Assembly: GCA_023376005.1 (NCBI GenBank)
Contig: CM042162.1
Coordinates: forward strand, 88,831,425 to 88,895,424
Length of the DNA stretch: 64,000 nucleotides
Reading direction: 5' to 3'
Source of the DNA: Doryteuthis pealeii
Taxonomy: Eukaryota; Mollusca; Cephalopoda; Myopsida; Loliginidae
The translations under genes were made by a program, and so were the position numbers. The notes below the pieces were generated by a model. The model was given only the letters and a program-made list of their open reading frames with translations. It was not told where the DNA came from and did not search any database. Below, piece by piece: positions 1-10,093 of this stretch (position 1 is its first letter; each line of letters starts with the position of its first letter).

Positions 1-214
1 CTCTTTAGAAGAGAGGTGAATTTAAAGTTTTAAAAGAGACGTATTTCTTGTTCCGTTTCAGCCTCGTTCTCTTAGACGGCGACATAAGCTGTATGTTTGA
101 AAGTGATCCTCGCAGACTGGGCTGTCTACAGCTATTGTTTTCAGGTATACAAACGAGTTAAGATAGTCAGAAAATGGTTGTATTCCTTGTTTTTCGAAAA
201 AGACTTTATATATA

Positions 215-866
215 CTAGCAAATATATGCACCCCTCCGGTGCAAGTATTTAAGTTTTAATGTAATAAAATATTGTATTAAATTAGAAAGGCTAATGAAAC
301 TAAATAAGAATACAGATAAAAGATTTGAAACAGAGGGAGTATAATAAAAGATTTGAAACAGAGGGAGTATAATAAAAAATGGAACAACTGAAACTTACTC
401 TTCCATCACTCTCGTCTTTCATTGTTATTTTTTCTAATTTAAGTATTTAGGTATAAAGAGGAAGTAAAGAATAAAATGACAGTTATTTTTTCTTGTTAAT
501 GGATTTCATTTAAGATTCATTGAAGAGATTTTTGCTTATATTCATTAAAATAAAACCAAACAGTTAGAAATCAATAATACTAAGCACATATTTATTAAAT
601 TCGATTTTTTAATATTAATATGTAAATTAGCATTCCCGTTCACACTGTAAACCGCTATTTTGTTGTATATATAAATATAATTGCATGTTGTCAGTATGTA
701 GACATAGTTAACAGTATTAATAATGTAAGACAATTTTAATAATAATTGAGGTTTAGATAAAAAATAAAATCATGGAGAATGTGATGTCAATAACTAAGAG
801 AATTGTGACTTGAGTAGGAATATAGTTTCGGTTACAGACAGAAAAACACACAATCTCCATTATGAT

Positions 867-868
<2 letters not shown>
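215..868 (-). mobile_element. Helitron-like non-autonomous element, copy G1
   Basis: On the minus strand the copy ends with a short hairpin (GCACC and GGTGC arms, 229-243) followed about 10 nt later by CTAG at 215-218 and then T, which is the Helitron 3' signature (stem-loop then CTRR, insertion between A and T). Its 5' part, near 850-868, carries the ATAATGGAGATT motif that also starts copies G2 and G3. Homologous copies lie at 16855-18013 and 49215-49858. There is no Rep/helicase frame, so it would be non-autonomous. The exact 5' end is hidden by the adjoining TA run. The family assignment is inference from the terminus and from copy comparison. Confidence 0.55.

Positions 869-933
<65 letters not shown>
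869..933. repeat. (TA)n microsatellite
   Basis: Nearly pure TA run lying between Helitron copy G1 and the 3' tail of SINE Q. Several SINE families in this window end in TA runs, so it may be the SINE tail. Confidence 0.95.
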
Positions 934-938
<5 letters not shown>

Positions 939-1245
939 TACGTAAATGTACAATGTGTTTATTTGATATGGCTTTTAGCTGACAATTTTTGGAGGATATG
1001 TGCTTAATTGAAGTCATACCTAATTTCTGAAAATTAATTAGTTAATAATTAATGAATTTAGGCGGGCATATATGTTCAAATGTAAGGCTAAACAAATCGA
1101 GAAAATGTCAATCCCTGAATGTACATTTCGACCTATTAGGTCTCATCAGCAAGGTTATAGACATGGGAGACTGCTCCGTGTGTGACTCGAAATCTCGACT
1201 GCCAAGCTGACAGGCGGAGATTCTAACCACTACACCAGCTTGCCA
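930..1245 (-). mobile_element. tRNA-derived SINE with hammerhead ribozyme (family Q), full copy
   Basis: Read on the minus strand the order is: a tRNA-like head at about 1245-1170, with A-box-like TGGTGTAGTGG and B-box-like GAGATTTCGAGTC; a complete hammerhead fold at 1154-1113; an AT-rich body; and a tail ending TACTCTCATA followed by (TA)n. A tail-only copy lies at 19830-19995 and another fragment at 1305-1425, which confirms that this is a dispersed repeat. The head predicts RNA polymerase III transcription. The ribozyme would cut the transcript within the element. The combination of tRNA head and hammerhead recalls the ribozyme-bearing SINE-like repeats known from schistosomes, but no sequence relationship is claimed. 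Confidence 0.7.
1113..1154 (-). ncRNA. hammerhead ribozyme (SINE Q)
   Basis: Minus strand. Helix I is CCTTG (1154-1150) with CAGGG (1117-1113), including one G-U pair. The core CTGATGA (1149-1143) is followed by helix II GACCT / AGGTC (1142-1138, 1134-1130) with loop AAT, then GAA (1129-1127). Helix III is the self-complementary ATGTACAT (1126-1119), and H17 is T at 1118, giving triplet AUT. Every invariant core position is present. The predicted cut lies between 1118 and 1117. The short helix III is like that reported for retroelement hammerheads. Confidence 0.8.
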
Positions 1246-1304
1246 TTCCCAGATTCTCCGTCTGTTTTGAACTTATTTATATTCCACTTTTTATTGACTT
1301 ACTA

Positions 1305-1423
1305 CACGACAGTATGAGAGTACGTAAATAAACACTGTGTTTATTTGATGCCCGCATAAATTCAGTAATTATTAACTAATTAATTTTCAAAAATTAAGTA
1401 TGACTTCAATTAAGCACATATCC

Positions 1424-1468
<45 letters not shown>

Positions 1469-1470
1469 AA
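1305..1470. repeat. SINE Q tail fragment plus (TA)n
   Basis: The stretch 1312-1430 repeats the tail of the neighbouring SINE Q (TATGAGAGTACGTAAAT, then the AATTATTAACTAATT and CTTCAATTAAGCACAT motifs) in a rearranged order. It is followed by TA repeats from about 1430. It has no head and no ribozyme. Confidence 0.7.
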
Positions 1471-1609
1471 TGTATGAGTAGTAGCTTACCGGTGGGTATG
1501 AGTACGATCGTTGGAAGCGCACAGTATCCAGGGGTTAAGACTGAGAAAAAACAAATACAAAGTGCTCAATACAATGTAGAGCAAAACTTTATTTTAACAA
1601 TGGATAAAA

Positions 1610-1650
1610 GTAACCTACTCGAGTTTCATCTTCTGATTCGTCAGGGTTAC
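1610..1650 (-). ncRNA. hammerhead ribozyme, left arm
   Basis: Minus strand. Helix I is GTAACC (1650-1645) with GGTTAC (1615-1610), six perfect pairs. The core is CTGACGA (1644-1638). Helix II is ATC / GAT with loop AGAA (1637-1628). GAA is at 1627-1625. Helix III is the self-complementary ACTCGAGT (1624-1617), and H17 is A at 1616, triplet GUA. All invariant nucleotides are present in 41 nt. The predicted cut is between 1616 and 1615. Confidence 0.82.
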
Positions 1651-1776
1651 ATCCGTTGAATTAATCGAGTTTTAGATTAATCTCAGTTGGTACAATACAT
1701 GCCCGTTGGAATGGGACTTATCTTTTATATCATAAGATATATATCATGTATCTAAAACTCGATTAATTCAACGGAC

Positions 1777-1817
1777 GTAACCCTGACGAATCAGAAAATG
1801 AAACTCGAGTAGGTTAC
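1777..1817 (+). ncRNA. hammerhead ribozyme, right arm
   Basis: Plus-strand mirror copy of the left-arm ribozyme. Helix I is GTAACC (1777-1782) with GGTTAC (1812-1817). The core is CTGACGA (1783-1789), GAA is at 1800-1802, helix III 1803-1810 and H17 A at 1811. Helix II (1790-1799) has one C-A mismatch, leaving two pairs, so this copy should be weaker than the left one. Confidence 0.75.
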
Positions 1818-1827
1818 TTTTATCCAT

Positions 1828-1828
1828 A

Positions 1829-1898
<70 letters not shown>
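1828..1898. repeat. (TA)n then (TG)n microsatellite
   Basis: TA-rich run followed by about 17 TG units. Confidence 0.95.
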
Positions 1899-1900
<2 letters not shown>

Positions 1901-2029
1901 TATTTCAGTCCACCATCTGAAATCGAAGAATATATCAAACTCTTTCTTGGCCGAAAGGAGGAAAGAATGGCATCGAAGAATTCGCCAGATGGGTCTTTTA
2001 GTAGACTGACTGTATCCCTTGCAATTTGC

Positions 2030-2200
2030 AAAATTGGAACCTCACAATTAAAAGTAGTTTAATGTCATACCCAGAGCAATAAGACTGCCTACTAATTATA
2101 TATTATAAAAAGGGTTGGAGTTTTGCTATTACGGCAATAGGGTCGGGACGATCATATTGGTGCTAAGGCTTGATGTGACCAGCCGATTAAGTGATGTAAT
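2030..2200 (+). mobile_element. family C repeat, partial copy
   Basis: Contains diverged versions of the family C blocks (TTTAATGTCATACCCAG; a GGGTTGG..GCAATAGGG..GGGACGATCATAT block; GACCAGCCGATT). Compare the fuller copies at 20425-21025 and 50340-50880. Confidence 0.6.
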
Positions 2201-2384
2201 CATTCATCCATTATCAATTGTATCCTTCCAAAATGTCCTATATGTGTCGTTTATGACATTCCACGATTCGGATATCTATAGATTGATACGATGTTCCTTA
2301 ATCGTCCGCCCTTTATAATCCTGCAATACCCTTTGGTTAAAAATGTGACCGTCCAAATTTTTTCAAGATGCAATGCGCACACAC

Positions 2385-2418
<34 letters not shown>

Positions 2419-2435
2419 TTGCACACTTACACACA

Positions 2436-2509
<74 letters not shown>

Positions 2510-2619
2510 AATAGATTGATTATATATATAATATATATATATATATATATGTGTGAGAGTGAATAGAGTGAGCTACATAGTTGCATAAATACATATACGA
2601 GGAAAAGAATTAGACACAT

Positions 2620-2700
<81 letters not shown>
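2385..2700. repeat. microsatellite cluster (CA, TA, GA, TA)
   Basis: Successive CA, TA, GA and two further TA tracts with short unique spacers. The long open frame on the minus strand here is only repeat translation. Confidence 0.95.
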
Positions 2701-2706
<6 letters not shown>

Positions 2707-2796
2707 TAACTGGTAATTTGCTTGAAGCATTGTTAAGTATGTTATAATAATAATTTGAAAGCAATTACAATGCAAAATAAAAAATAAAAAAAAAAA

Positions 2797-2907
2797 GATG
2801 TTATTTTTTTGTCTTATCGATTTCAAAGTAAAACTTTATCCTCAGAGACGATTTCCGAAAAAGGATAAAGTTTTACTTTTTAAATCGATAAGACAAAAAA
2901 TAACATC
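2797..2907. repeat. long inverted repeat (hairpin)
   Basis: Arms of about 45 bp (2797-2841 and 2863-2907) are near-perfect reverse complements around a ~21-bp loop. No ribozyme core or target duplication was recognised. Confidence 0.8.
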
Positions 2908-3009
2908 GATTGTAAATTTTATAGTGCATTTGAAGATTACTCTTCTTCAATGCAGTTCTGCAGAAAAGTACTGCTGTTTTTGTGTTGGGATGCGATGAAG
3001 TTTGCACTG

Positions 3010-3017
3010 AATGTGTG

Positions 3018-3071
<54 letters not shown>

Positions 3072-3295
3072 GAGAGAGACCAGAGGACATAGGGAGAGGG
3101 AGATAGAGATATCGGAATAGAATGAGATAGATAATTAAACAATATAATGTAGATAGATTGATAGATAGACAGATAGAATATGAACAAAATGGGATAGATT
3201 GATAATGATCAGAATGATATAAGCTAGATAGATAGATAAATAGATATGAACAAATCATATGTAGATAGATAGATAGATAGATAGATATATAACAC
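3010..3295. repeat. TA, GA and GATA-type simple repeats
   Basis: TA run, then GA run, then degenerate GATA-type repeats ending in a purer GATA stretch at about 3262-3290. Confidence 0.9.
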
Positions 3296-3815
3296 CTTTT
3301 TTCTATTTCTGAAAACGTTCCATGATTTATTTGACTCATTATGTCAAATGTGCAGTATGACGTTCATTGAAACCTGTTAAGCGACACCAATTTCCCTAGA
3401 ACTGCTGGTGCCGTAGAATTGACCATTTTCCAAAGAGTTCCTGGCACTGTTTGCCATTATGAAGTTGGAATCATTCAGTGAAAAAATCGCATCAAATTTG
3501 ATCATTACGCTGTCTAGCGTCAATCGAGTGATCGTCAAATACAATAAAGAAGACAACGTATCAGTTGGGGGGGGGGGTCCGTCCGGGTCCGATGAGGGGT
3601 GTGGCAAAGTGAACAATGGGTGGAAGAGACAGATCCTTAATGCAAGACAACAGATGTGGAAGAATAACTCGATGTCTGTCTAGAATTTTGGCGGGGAGAC
3701 CTGAACGGACTGTCAGCTTCCCACTGGATGCCTAACATATATTTGGAAAAATATAAATAAACTAGGATTGCAAGGATTATCATTACAATTGTTGATCTTT
3801 ATTTTCTCATCTCTT
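3296..3815. other. no feature recognised
   Basis: About 500 bp of mixed-composition sequence with a G run at 3570. Short frames on both strands do not resemble a known protein. Confidence 0.5.
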
Positions 3816-4034
3816 AGATAGATAGATAGATAGATAGATATGAAGAGATTTGGATGAATTGTTAGATAGATAGATATAAAGAGATTCGGATAGATAGATA
3901 GATAGATAGATAGGATAGATCCGGATAAATTGAGAGATAGCTATAAAGAGATTCGGATAAATAGACAGACAGATAGATAGATAGATAGATAGATAGATAT
4001 AAAGAGATCCGGATAAATAGACAGACAGACAGAC

Positions 4035-4067
<33 letters not shown>

Positions 4068-4162
4068 TAAAGAGATTCGGATAGATAGACAGACAGATAG
4101 ATAGATATATAGATAGATAGATGGATATAAAGAGATTGGGATGAATAGACAGGCAGACAGAC

Positions 4163-4198
<36 letters not shown>

Positions 4199-4287
4199 TA
4201 CAGAGATTCGGATTAATAGACAGACAGACAGATAGATAGATAGATACATAGATAGATAGATAGATAGATATAAAGAGATTCGGATTA

Positions 4288-4322
<35 letters not shown>

Positions 4323-4345
4323 TAAAGAGATTCGGATTAATAGAC

Positions 4346-4378
<33 letters not shown>

Positions 4379-4483
4379 TAAAGAGATTCGGATAGATAGG
4401 TAGATTGGTAGATAGGTAAATAGATAGATAGATATAAAGAGATATTCTGATAGATGGATATATATAAAGATATTCAGATAGAT
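3816..4483. repeat. GATA array with a recurring spacer
   Basis: GATA units are interrupted about every 60 bp by a conserved spacer like TATAAAGAGATTCGGAT, often with GACA units beside it, so the array has a higher-order period. The 228-aa frame across it is repeat translation. Confidence 0.9.
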
Positions 4484-4496
4484 GAACAGACAAAAG

Positions 4497-4497
<1 letters not shown>

Positions 4498-4545
<48 letters not shown>

Positions 4546-4590
4546 GTGTCAGAAAAGTATCGAGATATTTTGTACTTTGTGACACACCTT
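4498..4590. repeat. (TA)n and short mariner-end-like hairpin
   Basis: The TA run is followed by AAGGTGTGTC (4541) and, about 35 bp on, its complement GACACACCTT (ending near 4590). The AGAAAAGTATCGAGA that follows the first arm resembles mariner inverted ends, so this may be a collapsed mariner with only the tips left. Confidence 0.4.
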
Positions 4591-4677
4591 GTTTTCTGAA
4601 ATGAATTGATGTTCAATTCATTCTTCATTTCTATCATGGTAAATAGAGCTTCAATCTCGATATTTTTAGTGCACATA

Positions 4678-4679
<2 letters not shown>

Positions 4680-4776
<97 letters not shown>

Positions 4777-4780
4777 CGGG
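4680..4780. repeat. (TA)n then (TG)n microsatellite
   Basis: TA run passing directly into more than 20 TG units and then a short GA/GGGA tract. Confidence 0.95.
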
Positions 4781-5099
4781 GGGAGAGGGCAGAGAGAGGG
4801 AAGAAAGATGAGGTTTGGGGTTTGAACTGTATAAAAAGGATGGTGACTAAAGTAGTATATCACCAGACAGAAATGAACAATTAATGAAACTCTAAATTTC
4901 ATCAAAATAGCCCCTTTGGCATACAACAAACCTATTTTAGCATCTTTGCTACTCACAGTGTGAAGATGTGGCGTCTGATTTCACACCCTCCAAATAATGA
5001 TAACAAGGAAAGACAAAAAAAGAAAGAAGGAAAGAAAGGACAAAAGAAAGAAGGCAGTAAGAAAAGAAAGAAGAAAATAAACAATGACATTGGACACAT

Positions 5100-5520
5100 T
5101 GTCTAGTTGATAAAGGAGTTCGGTTAAGACAGTTCTAAGTGACAGTTATCTCTAGACTGCAGGTTCAATCCTGGTCAGGGGCAGTAGTAACATAGAACAA
5201 TGATTAACACAGCTTAACATCTGTACACCAGCTATGCTTAGCGGAATGAGAACAGGATACCGTGCACGGAATAAAGGGTTAGGTTCAAAGTTCCGTGAGG
5301 GCTCCCGATTACGACAGGAAAGTTCCCGATTATGACAAGAAGGTTTCCGAGTTCGAAAAGAACGTTTCCTGAGTCGAGAAGGTTCCCGAGTCCGACAAGA
5401 AATACTTGAAGAAGGCCGGAGGGCACATCAGCTGAAACGTTGTACAGATAACAATGAGGATGAGGACAATAGTCCGAATAATACAAATAATACTAATTAT
5501 CAATCCTCATCTCAAAATAT
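5100..5520 (+). mobile_element. tRNA-derived SINE family D, copy D1
   Basis: The tRNA-like head (5104-5185) has B-box-like GGTTCAATCC. It is followed by a body with TTAGCGGAATGAGAACAGG, then a short minisatellite of TTCCCGA..CGACAAGAA units (5305-5400), a hammerhead-like core (5406-5437) and a tail rich in AATA. Other copies are at 21445-21720, 38150-38560 and 55470-55915. In the core, C3 has become T (TTGAAGA) and no helix I was found, so this copy is probably inactive. Confidence 0.65.
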
Positions 5521-5599
5521 TGAAAAAGAAAGAAAGTAAGGAGAAAGGAAGAAAGAAACAGAAGATAAAATAATTGTATACTCATGAAAATGTATCCAT

Positions 5600-5690
5600 A
5601 GGTTGGTTGATTAAATTTTACAGCATGTCAACCCTTGTTGGGTTATTTTACGCCGAATATGTTTTGTTGTATTCATTCTTGATGGGTATT
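5600..5690 (+). mobile_element. family C terminal fragment
   Basis: Carries the family C start block (ACAGCATGTCAACCC then GGGTTATTTTACGCCG), which is itself an imperfect inverted repeat. Confidence 0.6.
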
Positions 5691-6230
5691 TAATTATTTC
5701 TATCAAATTCAATTTTTAAACACATTTTGATACTCATTTTTATTATTTATCTATGTAAGAAAGTTTTATAGAAAAACAACAAGATGTTAAACATTTTTGC
5801 TGACAGATATCTGTTACGACATTATGAATATGTCTTTATCAAAGCAACATTGTAAGCGGAAAAACGAAATGAATATATCAGTAATTACAAGGCAGAGAAC
5901 GCTCACGATCAGTACCGGAATTTTTTTTAAATTTTAAAAAAATACATATTTCTTATTAAAAATAAAATGAATTTTATTTTTAAAATGTTTAAGCATTTTT
6001 ATCATAAAAAGCTCAAAAGAGTTTGTAGTAAAAATGTATATGAATATCAAAAAAATTCAGGAAAATGTTCTGGTTACAAATGAAAGTTTAAAAATGTAAC
6101 AAGTCCAGCAACATGAATCTGCAATGATGTTAAGCTCGCAGAGTCGGGATCCTTATTACATCCGAAAATATGAGCCTCCGGTGATATGATTTAAGTAATT
6201 CCACATTTGTTTTTTCTATGGACAGTATGA
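5691..6230. other. AT-rich, no feature recognised
   Basis: AT-rich sequence with many A/T homopolymers and no supported gene or repeat. Confidence 0.5.
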
Positions 6231-6324
6231 AGGTAAAACTTATTTATCTATTTATCTATTTATCTATTAACCAATTGATGGGACTACAACTACAAAATAA
6301 AAACAATGATATTAAGATAAATTG

Positions 6325-6640
6325 GTTTCTTTGGTTTAATGGCATCTCAATCTTCATATGTTATTTTGATCAAAAGCCATCCTTTAGAAGAATAGTAGTG
6401 GGCTATTTAACTTGAGTTTGGTTTCTTTGTTTAATGGCATCTCAATCTTCATATGTTATTTGATGCAAAAGCCATCCTTGTAGAAGAACAGTAGTGGTGC
6501 TATTTAACTCACTGCTAGGGGATGGGTTCTATTTGCTTTCTTTGTTTAATGGCATATCAATCTTCATATGTTATTTCATCCCAAAGCCATCCTTGTAGAA
6601 GAACAGTAGTGGTACTGTTTAACCCATAGCTGAGGGATGA
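6325..6640 (+). repeat. tandem triplication, ~90-115 bp units
   Basis: Three head-to-tail copies of a unit beginning TTTCTTTG(G)TTTAATGGCAT and containing AATCTTCATATGTTATTT and AGCCATCCTT..AGAAGAA. The units start near 6326, 6420 and 6536. Confidence 0.85.
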
Positions 6641-6684
6641 GTGGTTTATATAATTCGAAGGATATTAATACAAAAGTGAATGGA

Positions 6685-6770
6685 ATAGTGCGAATGGAAT
6701 TCGAACTTGCTCACCACGATGTCACAGTCAAAAACGTTAGCCACTACGACATAGGGATTCTAGGAAATAA
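6685..6770 (-). mobile_element. tRNA-like fragment (possible SINE head)
   Basis: On the minus strand GTAGTGGCTAACG, then about 30 nt later AAGTTCGAATTCC, resemble A-box and B-box spacing. No body or tail matching the other families was seen. Confidence 0.35.
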
Positions 6771-7105
6771 TTTTATAATAGTTTACAATTTTTTTTACAT
6801 CCTGTCCGCACTTAATAAATTTAATTCGCTTTTAATGTTCTTCCAGCACACGAAACCTAGTATGTAATTTGATACCGATTATAGTTTCTCCTGTGACAAT
6901 CCCATGATTCTCCTGTGCGTGATTGTCAACTTTGACCTTCCAATAAGACACTTGTTGCTAATAATAAGGCTGATATCTCATCCAGTATGTAGCTGACGTT
7001 TTCTTTCCACTTCATTTATTTTCATTATTTCTACCCTTACTAGCAAAAGTATGCGCACCTAGGCCCAAGTATTAAATCTAATAACATACACGCAATATAT
7101 ATATA

Positions 7106-7390
7106 TTTACCAACCCAATCCACACGAGCAGGATGTGACACAAGGTCAATTTCTTAAGCGGAGTTCAATAGGCTTGAAATCAGAGTTTTCCCTTCTCCTA
7201 GACTGGTTACCTAGCCATGGTTAAAGAGCCCACTCTGCCCTACTATTTACCATAGCTGGAGGGAGAATTGGATTCATACCTTTCCAAAGGGTATTAGCGT
7301 CATGTGAAATGCTAACAGCTTAGTCCAGGAATTGAACTCGGATCGAAGAGTCCATTTCCTACGACTTTAACCATTAGACCACGCACTACC
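7106..7390 (-). mobile_element. tRNA-derived SINE family B, copy B1
   Basis: Minus strand: tRNA-like head at 7390-7315 (TGGTCTAATGGTTAAAG and GAGTTCAATTCC), a body with CTGGAGGGAGAATTGG complements, a conserved AAGAAATTGACCTTGTGT block and a TA tail. The best preserved relative is at 37389-37733. Confidence 0.7.
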
Positions 7391-7529
7391 AAACCTTCAC
7401 GCAATATACGTCCTTGCCGGCTTCGCTTCACGAAGTAAGTATCTTCTCTCGCTACATTTTCATTCTTTAGTGACACAGTGGTTGAGTGAACTTACGGTCA
7501 GAAAGAAAAATGTACATTAATTTTACTTA

Positions 7530-7635
7530 TGTTGTTATGCGAAGATGGTTAATTATATCAAGGAATTTCTAGCTGAATTTCCAAGTTCTTGTCGGTATTT
7601 TAAACCGCTTAAGCTTACGCTTACAACGTAAATAC
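7530..7635 (+). repeat. family P repeat, left part
   Basis: Matches 14140-14240 (AATTTCCAA.TTCTTGTCG, TTTTAAA..CTT, ACAACGTAAATA). Its right part resumes at 8634 after the family C insertion. Confidence 0.7.
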
Positions 7636-8633
7636 CTGCAATGTCTGTTGGGGAGGTAGAATACACCGGCTGCACCTCTACACAGGGGTATAATTTCCCA
7701 ATAGGGCCACCTTGGTGGCTTAGAGACGAATTCCTGGTGGCTGAGCAGTCCATAACATGCATCAACCCACTTTGGCGCTTACTTAGGCAAGACGGTCAGT
7801 TGGAGAATCCCCTACAATCAACCGACTGGTCTCGTCAAGCCCTAGCACCTATATGACTGTCCCAATCCTATTACCATTTTTTTCAACAAATATCAATTAA
7901 TGATAAGTAGCACTCCACTTTGGCCCTTACCTAGGCTGGTCACGTCAAGCCTAGCACCTATATAATTGTCCCAACCCTATTGCTCTCATACAAACCCCCA
8001 ACCCTTTTATCATATAAGCTGAGGGTCTTAGTGTCCAGGGTATGACATTAAACAGCATATAGTATTCGAATTCTGGATCTCTGGGTGGGGAACAGTCGCC
8101 CTCGTCCCTACTACTCCACTCTAATCGGAGTAGTAGTATATGTTAGGGTTCCATCTATGGGTCTAATAGATTAAAAATCGTGTTTAAACAAAAATGGCCT
8201 AACTGGTTTGAATGTGTCCTACCTCAGTAAGAGTATATTTATAGATATAAGTAGTAGGCAATTTATTGAAACTAATTATTTTTCACATATATTCAATTTC
8301 AAGAAATGCAATTCAGTCATAGGCTGTACATAGTAATCAAGAATATTTTTTAAAATTTATCCATAATTTGCATGAATCAGAGAACTATTTAATTCTAAAC
8401 TATTCTAAAATTCTGAAATAGGGTTAGGGTTAGAGGTTAGGGTTAGGGTGAGCAGTTATTATTATAACCATATAATATGCTTTTTATGGTAGGCCACATA
8501 CTATAAAGAGATTATTCGTAGGCCACGTTTAAAGGAAGGTAGGCCAAATACTATAAAGGTACCAAAATTGAACAAAACAACGTCTTCACCATAAAATAAC
8601 CCAAGGGTTGACATGCCGTAAAATCCACCTAGT
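7636..8633 (-). mobile_element. family C element, complete insertion with target duplication (C2)
   Basis: The insertion is bounded by the 11-bp direct repeat AACGTAAATAC (7625-7635 and 8634-8644). The uninterrupted site is visible in the related sequence at about 14231-14250, so both ends are defined. The end near 8633 carries the CATGCCGTAAAAT block; the other end, near 7645, has GGGGAGGTAGAATACACC. Within the copy a ~60-bp stretch is duplicated (7830 and 7950) and about 400 bp of unrelated sequence (8165-8560) is nested. The variable-length target duplication suggests retroposition, but no reverse transcriptase or tRNA head was recognised. Confidence 0.6.
8419..8452 (+). repeat. interstitial TTAGGG-type tract
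   Basis: Five GGGTTA-like units, one with an extra AG. It lies inside the nested segment of C2. Confidence 0.8.
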
Positions 8634-8700
8634 AACGTAAATACAAGATGGTTTAAGAGAACAATAAGTTGAGAAAGTTTCAGCAGGTAAAGGGGGGGGG
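8634..8700 (+). repeat. family P repeat, right part
   Basis: Continues family P after the C2 insertion (AAGATGGTTTAAGAGAACAA). Compare 14238-14290. Confidence 0.7.
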
Positions 8701-9007
8701 GAACTTGTTTCTGTAAATTAAATAAAAAACATCAAGTAAAAGTGGAAAATTGCTTTCAATTTTTTGAATTCCGAAAATATTTTTTTTCTTTTTTTTCTTT
8801 TAAGAAGAGAATGATATGTAAAATTCCAGTTCTTTAGATTTCGGCAAAGTCTTCGTATTTTTCACTTTATCTATTTTTTTTTTCAGAGATTCCCGGATGA
8901 AACCAATTTTAGATTTTTTAAAAACTTTCTCTAACTTCCTTCTGACTGAGATGAGGAAGCCGTATTACTTAATTTTTTTCAAAGTTTCGTCTGCGGTCGG
9001 ATAACTT

Positions 9008-9011
<4 letters not shown>
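8701..9011. other. no feature recognised
   Basis: T-rich sequence after a G run; no supported gene. Confidence 0.5.

Positions 9012-9055
<44 letters not shown>
9012..9055. repeat. (TA)n microsatellite
   Basis: TA run next to a family F copy. Confidence 0.95.
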
Positions 9056-9057
<2 letters not shown>

Positions 9058-9200
9058 CTTTCTATTCCTTTTCCTTTCTCTCTTTCTTTCCTTGTCGTCT
9101 ATCAATTGTTATATTTATTCTGATAAAGTATTTTAATAAATGAAGATGAAATATTAATTGAATCAATTGTTTGTGTTTGTTTTATATCAACCTTTCTATA
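9056..9200 (+). mobile_element. family F repeat with decayed hammerhead, copy F3
   Basis: Shares GAAATATTAATTGAAT and the CTGAT..AAG context with copies at 22400-22548 and 24180-24300. The core at 9120-9126 reads CTGATAA, so the invariant G8 is lost, and helix II is not convincing. ATT(T)/GAAT pairing for helix I is still possible. Confidence 0.5.
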
Positions 9201-9209
9201 TATTTTTAC

Positions 9210-9213
9210 ATAG

Positions 9214-9267
<54 letters not shown>

Positions 9268-9289
9268 GTGTATGTGTGTGTTCTGTGTG

Positions 9290-9332
<43 letters not shown>

Positions 9333-9345
9333 TGTGTGTGTGTGT
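9210..9345. repeat. CA, TA, TG and TA microsatellites
   Basis: Alternating CA, TA, GTGT and TA tracts. Confidence 0.95.
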
Positions 9346-10018
9346 ATTTAGGCTTTCATGTTATATAGGTTATTTTCATCTTTTTAAATTTATTACACTA
9401 TCTAACGTTTCCGTCTGTAATATAATTTTAAAAGTCACTGATTTAGGACTCGGAAATAGAAATAGAGCTTTATTTGGCACCATGAAGATTTCTCCACTTC
9501 TATGTCGATCAACGACATGGCGCTCATTTTCAAATGGAGTGAAGATGTGTCATATAGAAATAATCGTCGTATACTTATCTCATTTTCTGTGCTACGTAGA
9601 GATGATCGAATCCGGTTGCTTGGCCGATGCTGAGTTGGCTGACAGTTCCTTGGAGTCTAGAAACCATCTTGGTGCTGGGGACATCTTGCCTTGTGTCATT
9701 TATAGTTTTTTAGAAATAAACAAGGTGACTTATCTTTTTCTCATAAGATTTCTATTTTCCCATAAGACAAAACTGCTCTGTGTATGAGCCAACTTCTAAT
9801 GCAGTCAACACATAGTTCCAAACTCACTACAGACTCATACCAGTCATTCCTACTCTTCCGCACTTCCACACGTGATACCTTCGACCAATAGAAAAACAAC
9901 ACTTGACGCTGTGCTGACTCACCTAAAACTTTTCCATTCTAATCTACACATACTTCTTATATTCCTCCCAAATCTTTTTTCCCGTTATAATTTTACACGT
10001 CACTGTTACGTTCTTGGC

Positions 10019-10020
<2 letters not shown>
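9346..10020. other. no supported gene
   Basis: A 209-residue frame (9158-9787) enters this stretch from the microsatellites. Its non-repeat part shows no recognisable domain. Confidence 0.45.
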
Positions 10021-10079
<59 letters not shown>

Positions 10080-10093
10080 TATCTTTCTCTCTC
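10021..10093. repeat. (CT)n tract
   Basis: Pure to slightly interrupted CT repeat. Confidence 0.95.

Larger units (their letters stand above)
1600..1827. mobile_element. inverted-repeat element with a hammerhead in each arm
   Basis: The arms 1600-1677 and 1750-1827 are 78-bp reverse complements differing at very few positions, separated by about 72 bp. Each arm contains a complete hammerhead fold, so the two ribozymes point outward on opposite strands. TA/TG microsatellite follows at once on the right. Penelope-like retroelements carry hammerheads in their terminal repeats and can be found in inverted arrangement, so this may be a remnant of one. No reverse transcriptase is visible. Confidence 0.7.

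Noticed and set aside
9158..9787. 209-residue frame
   Set aside because: Begins in microsatellite, and the rest has no recognisable domain or splice-compatible partner.
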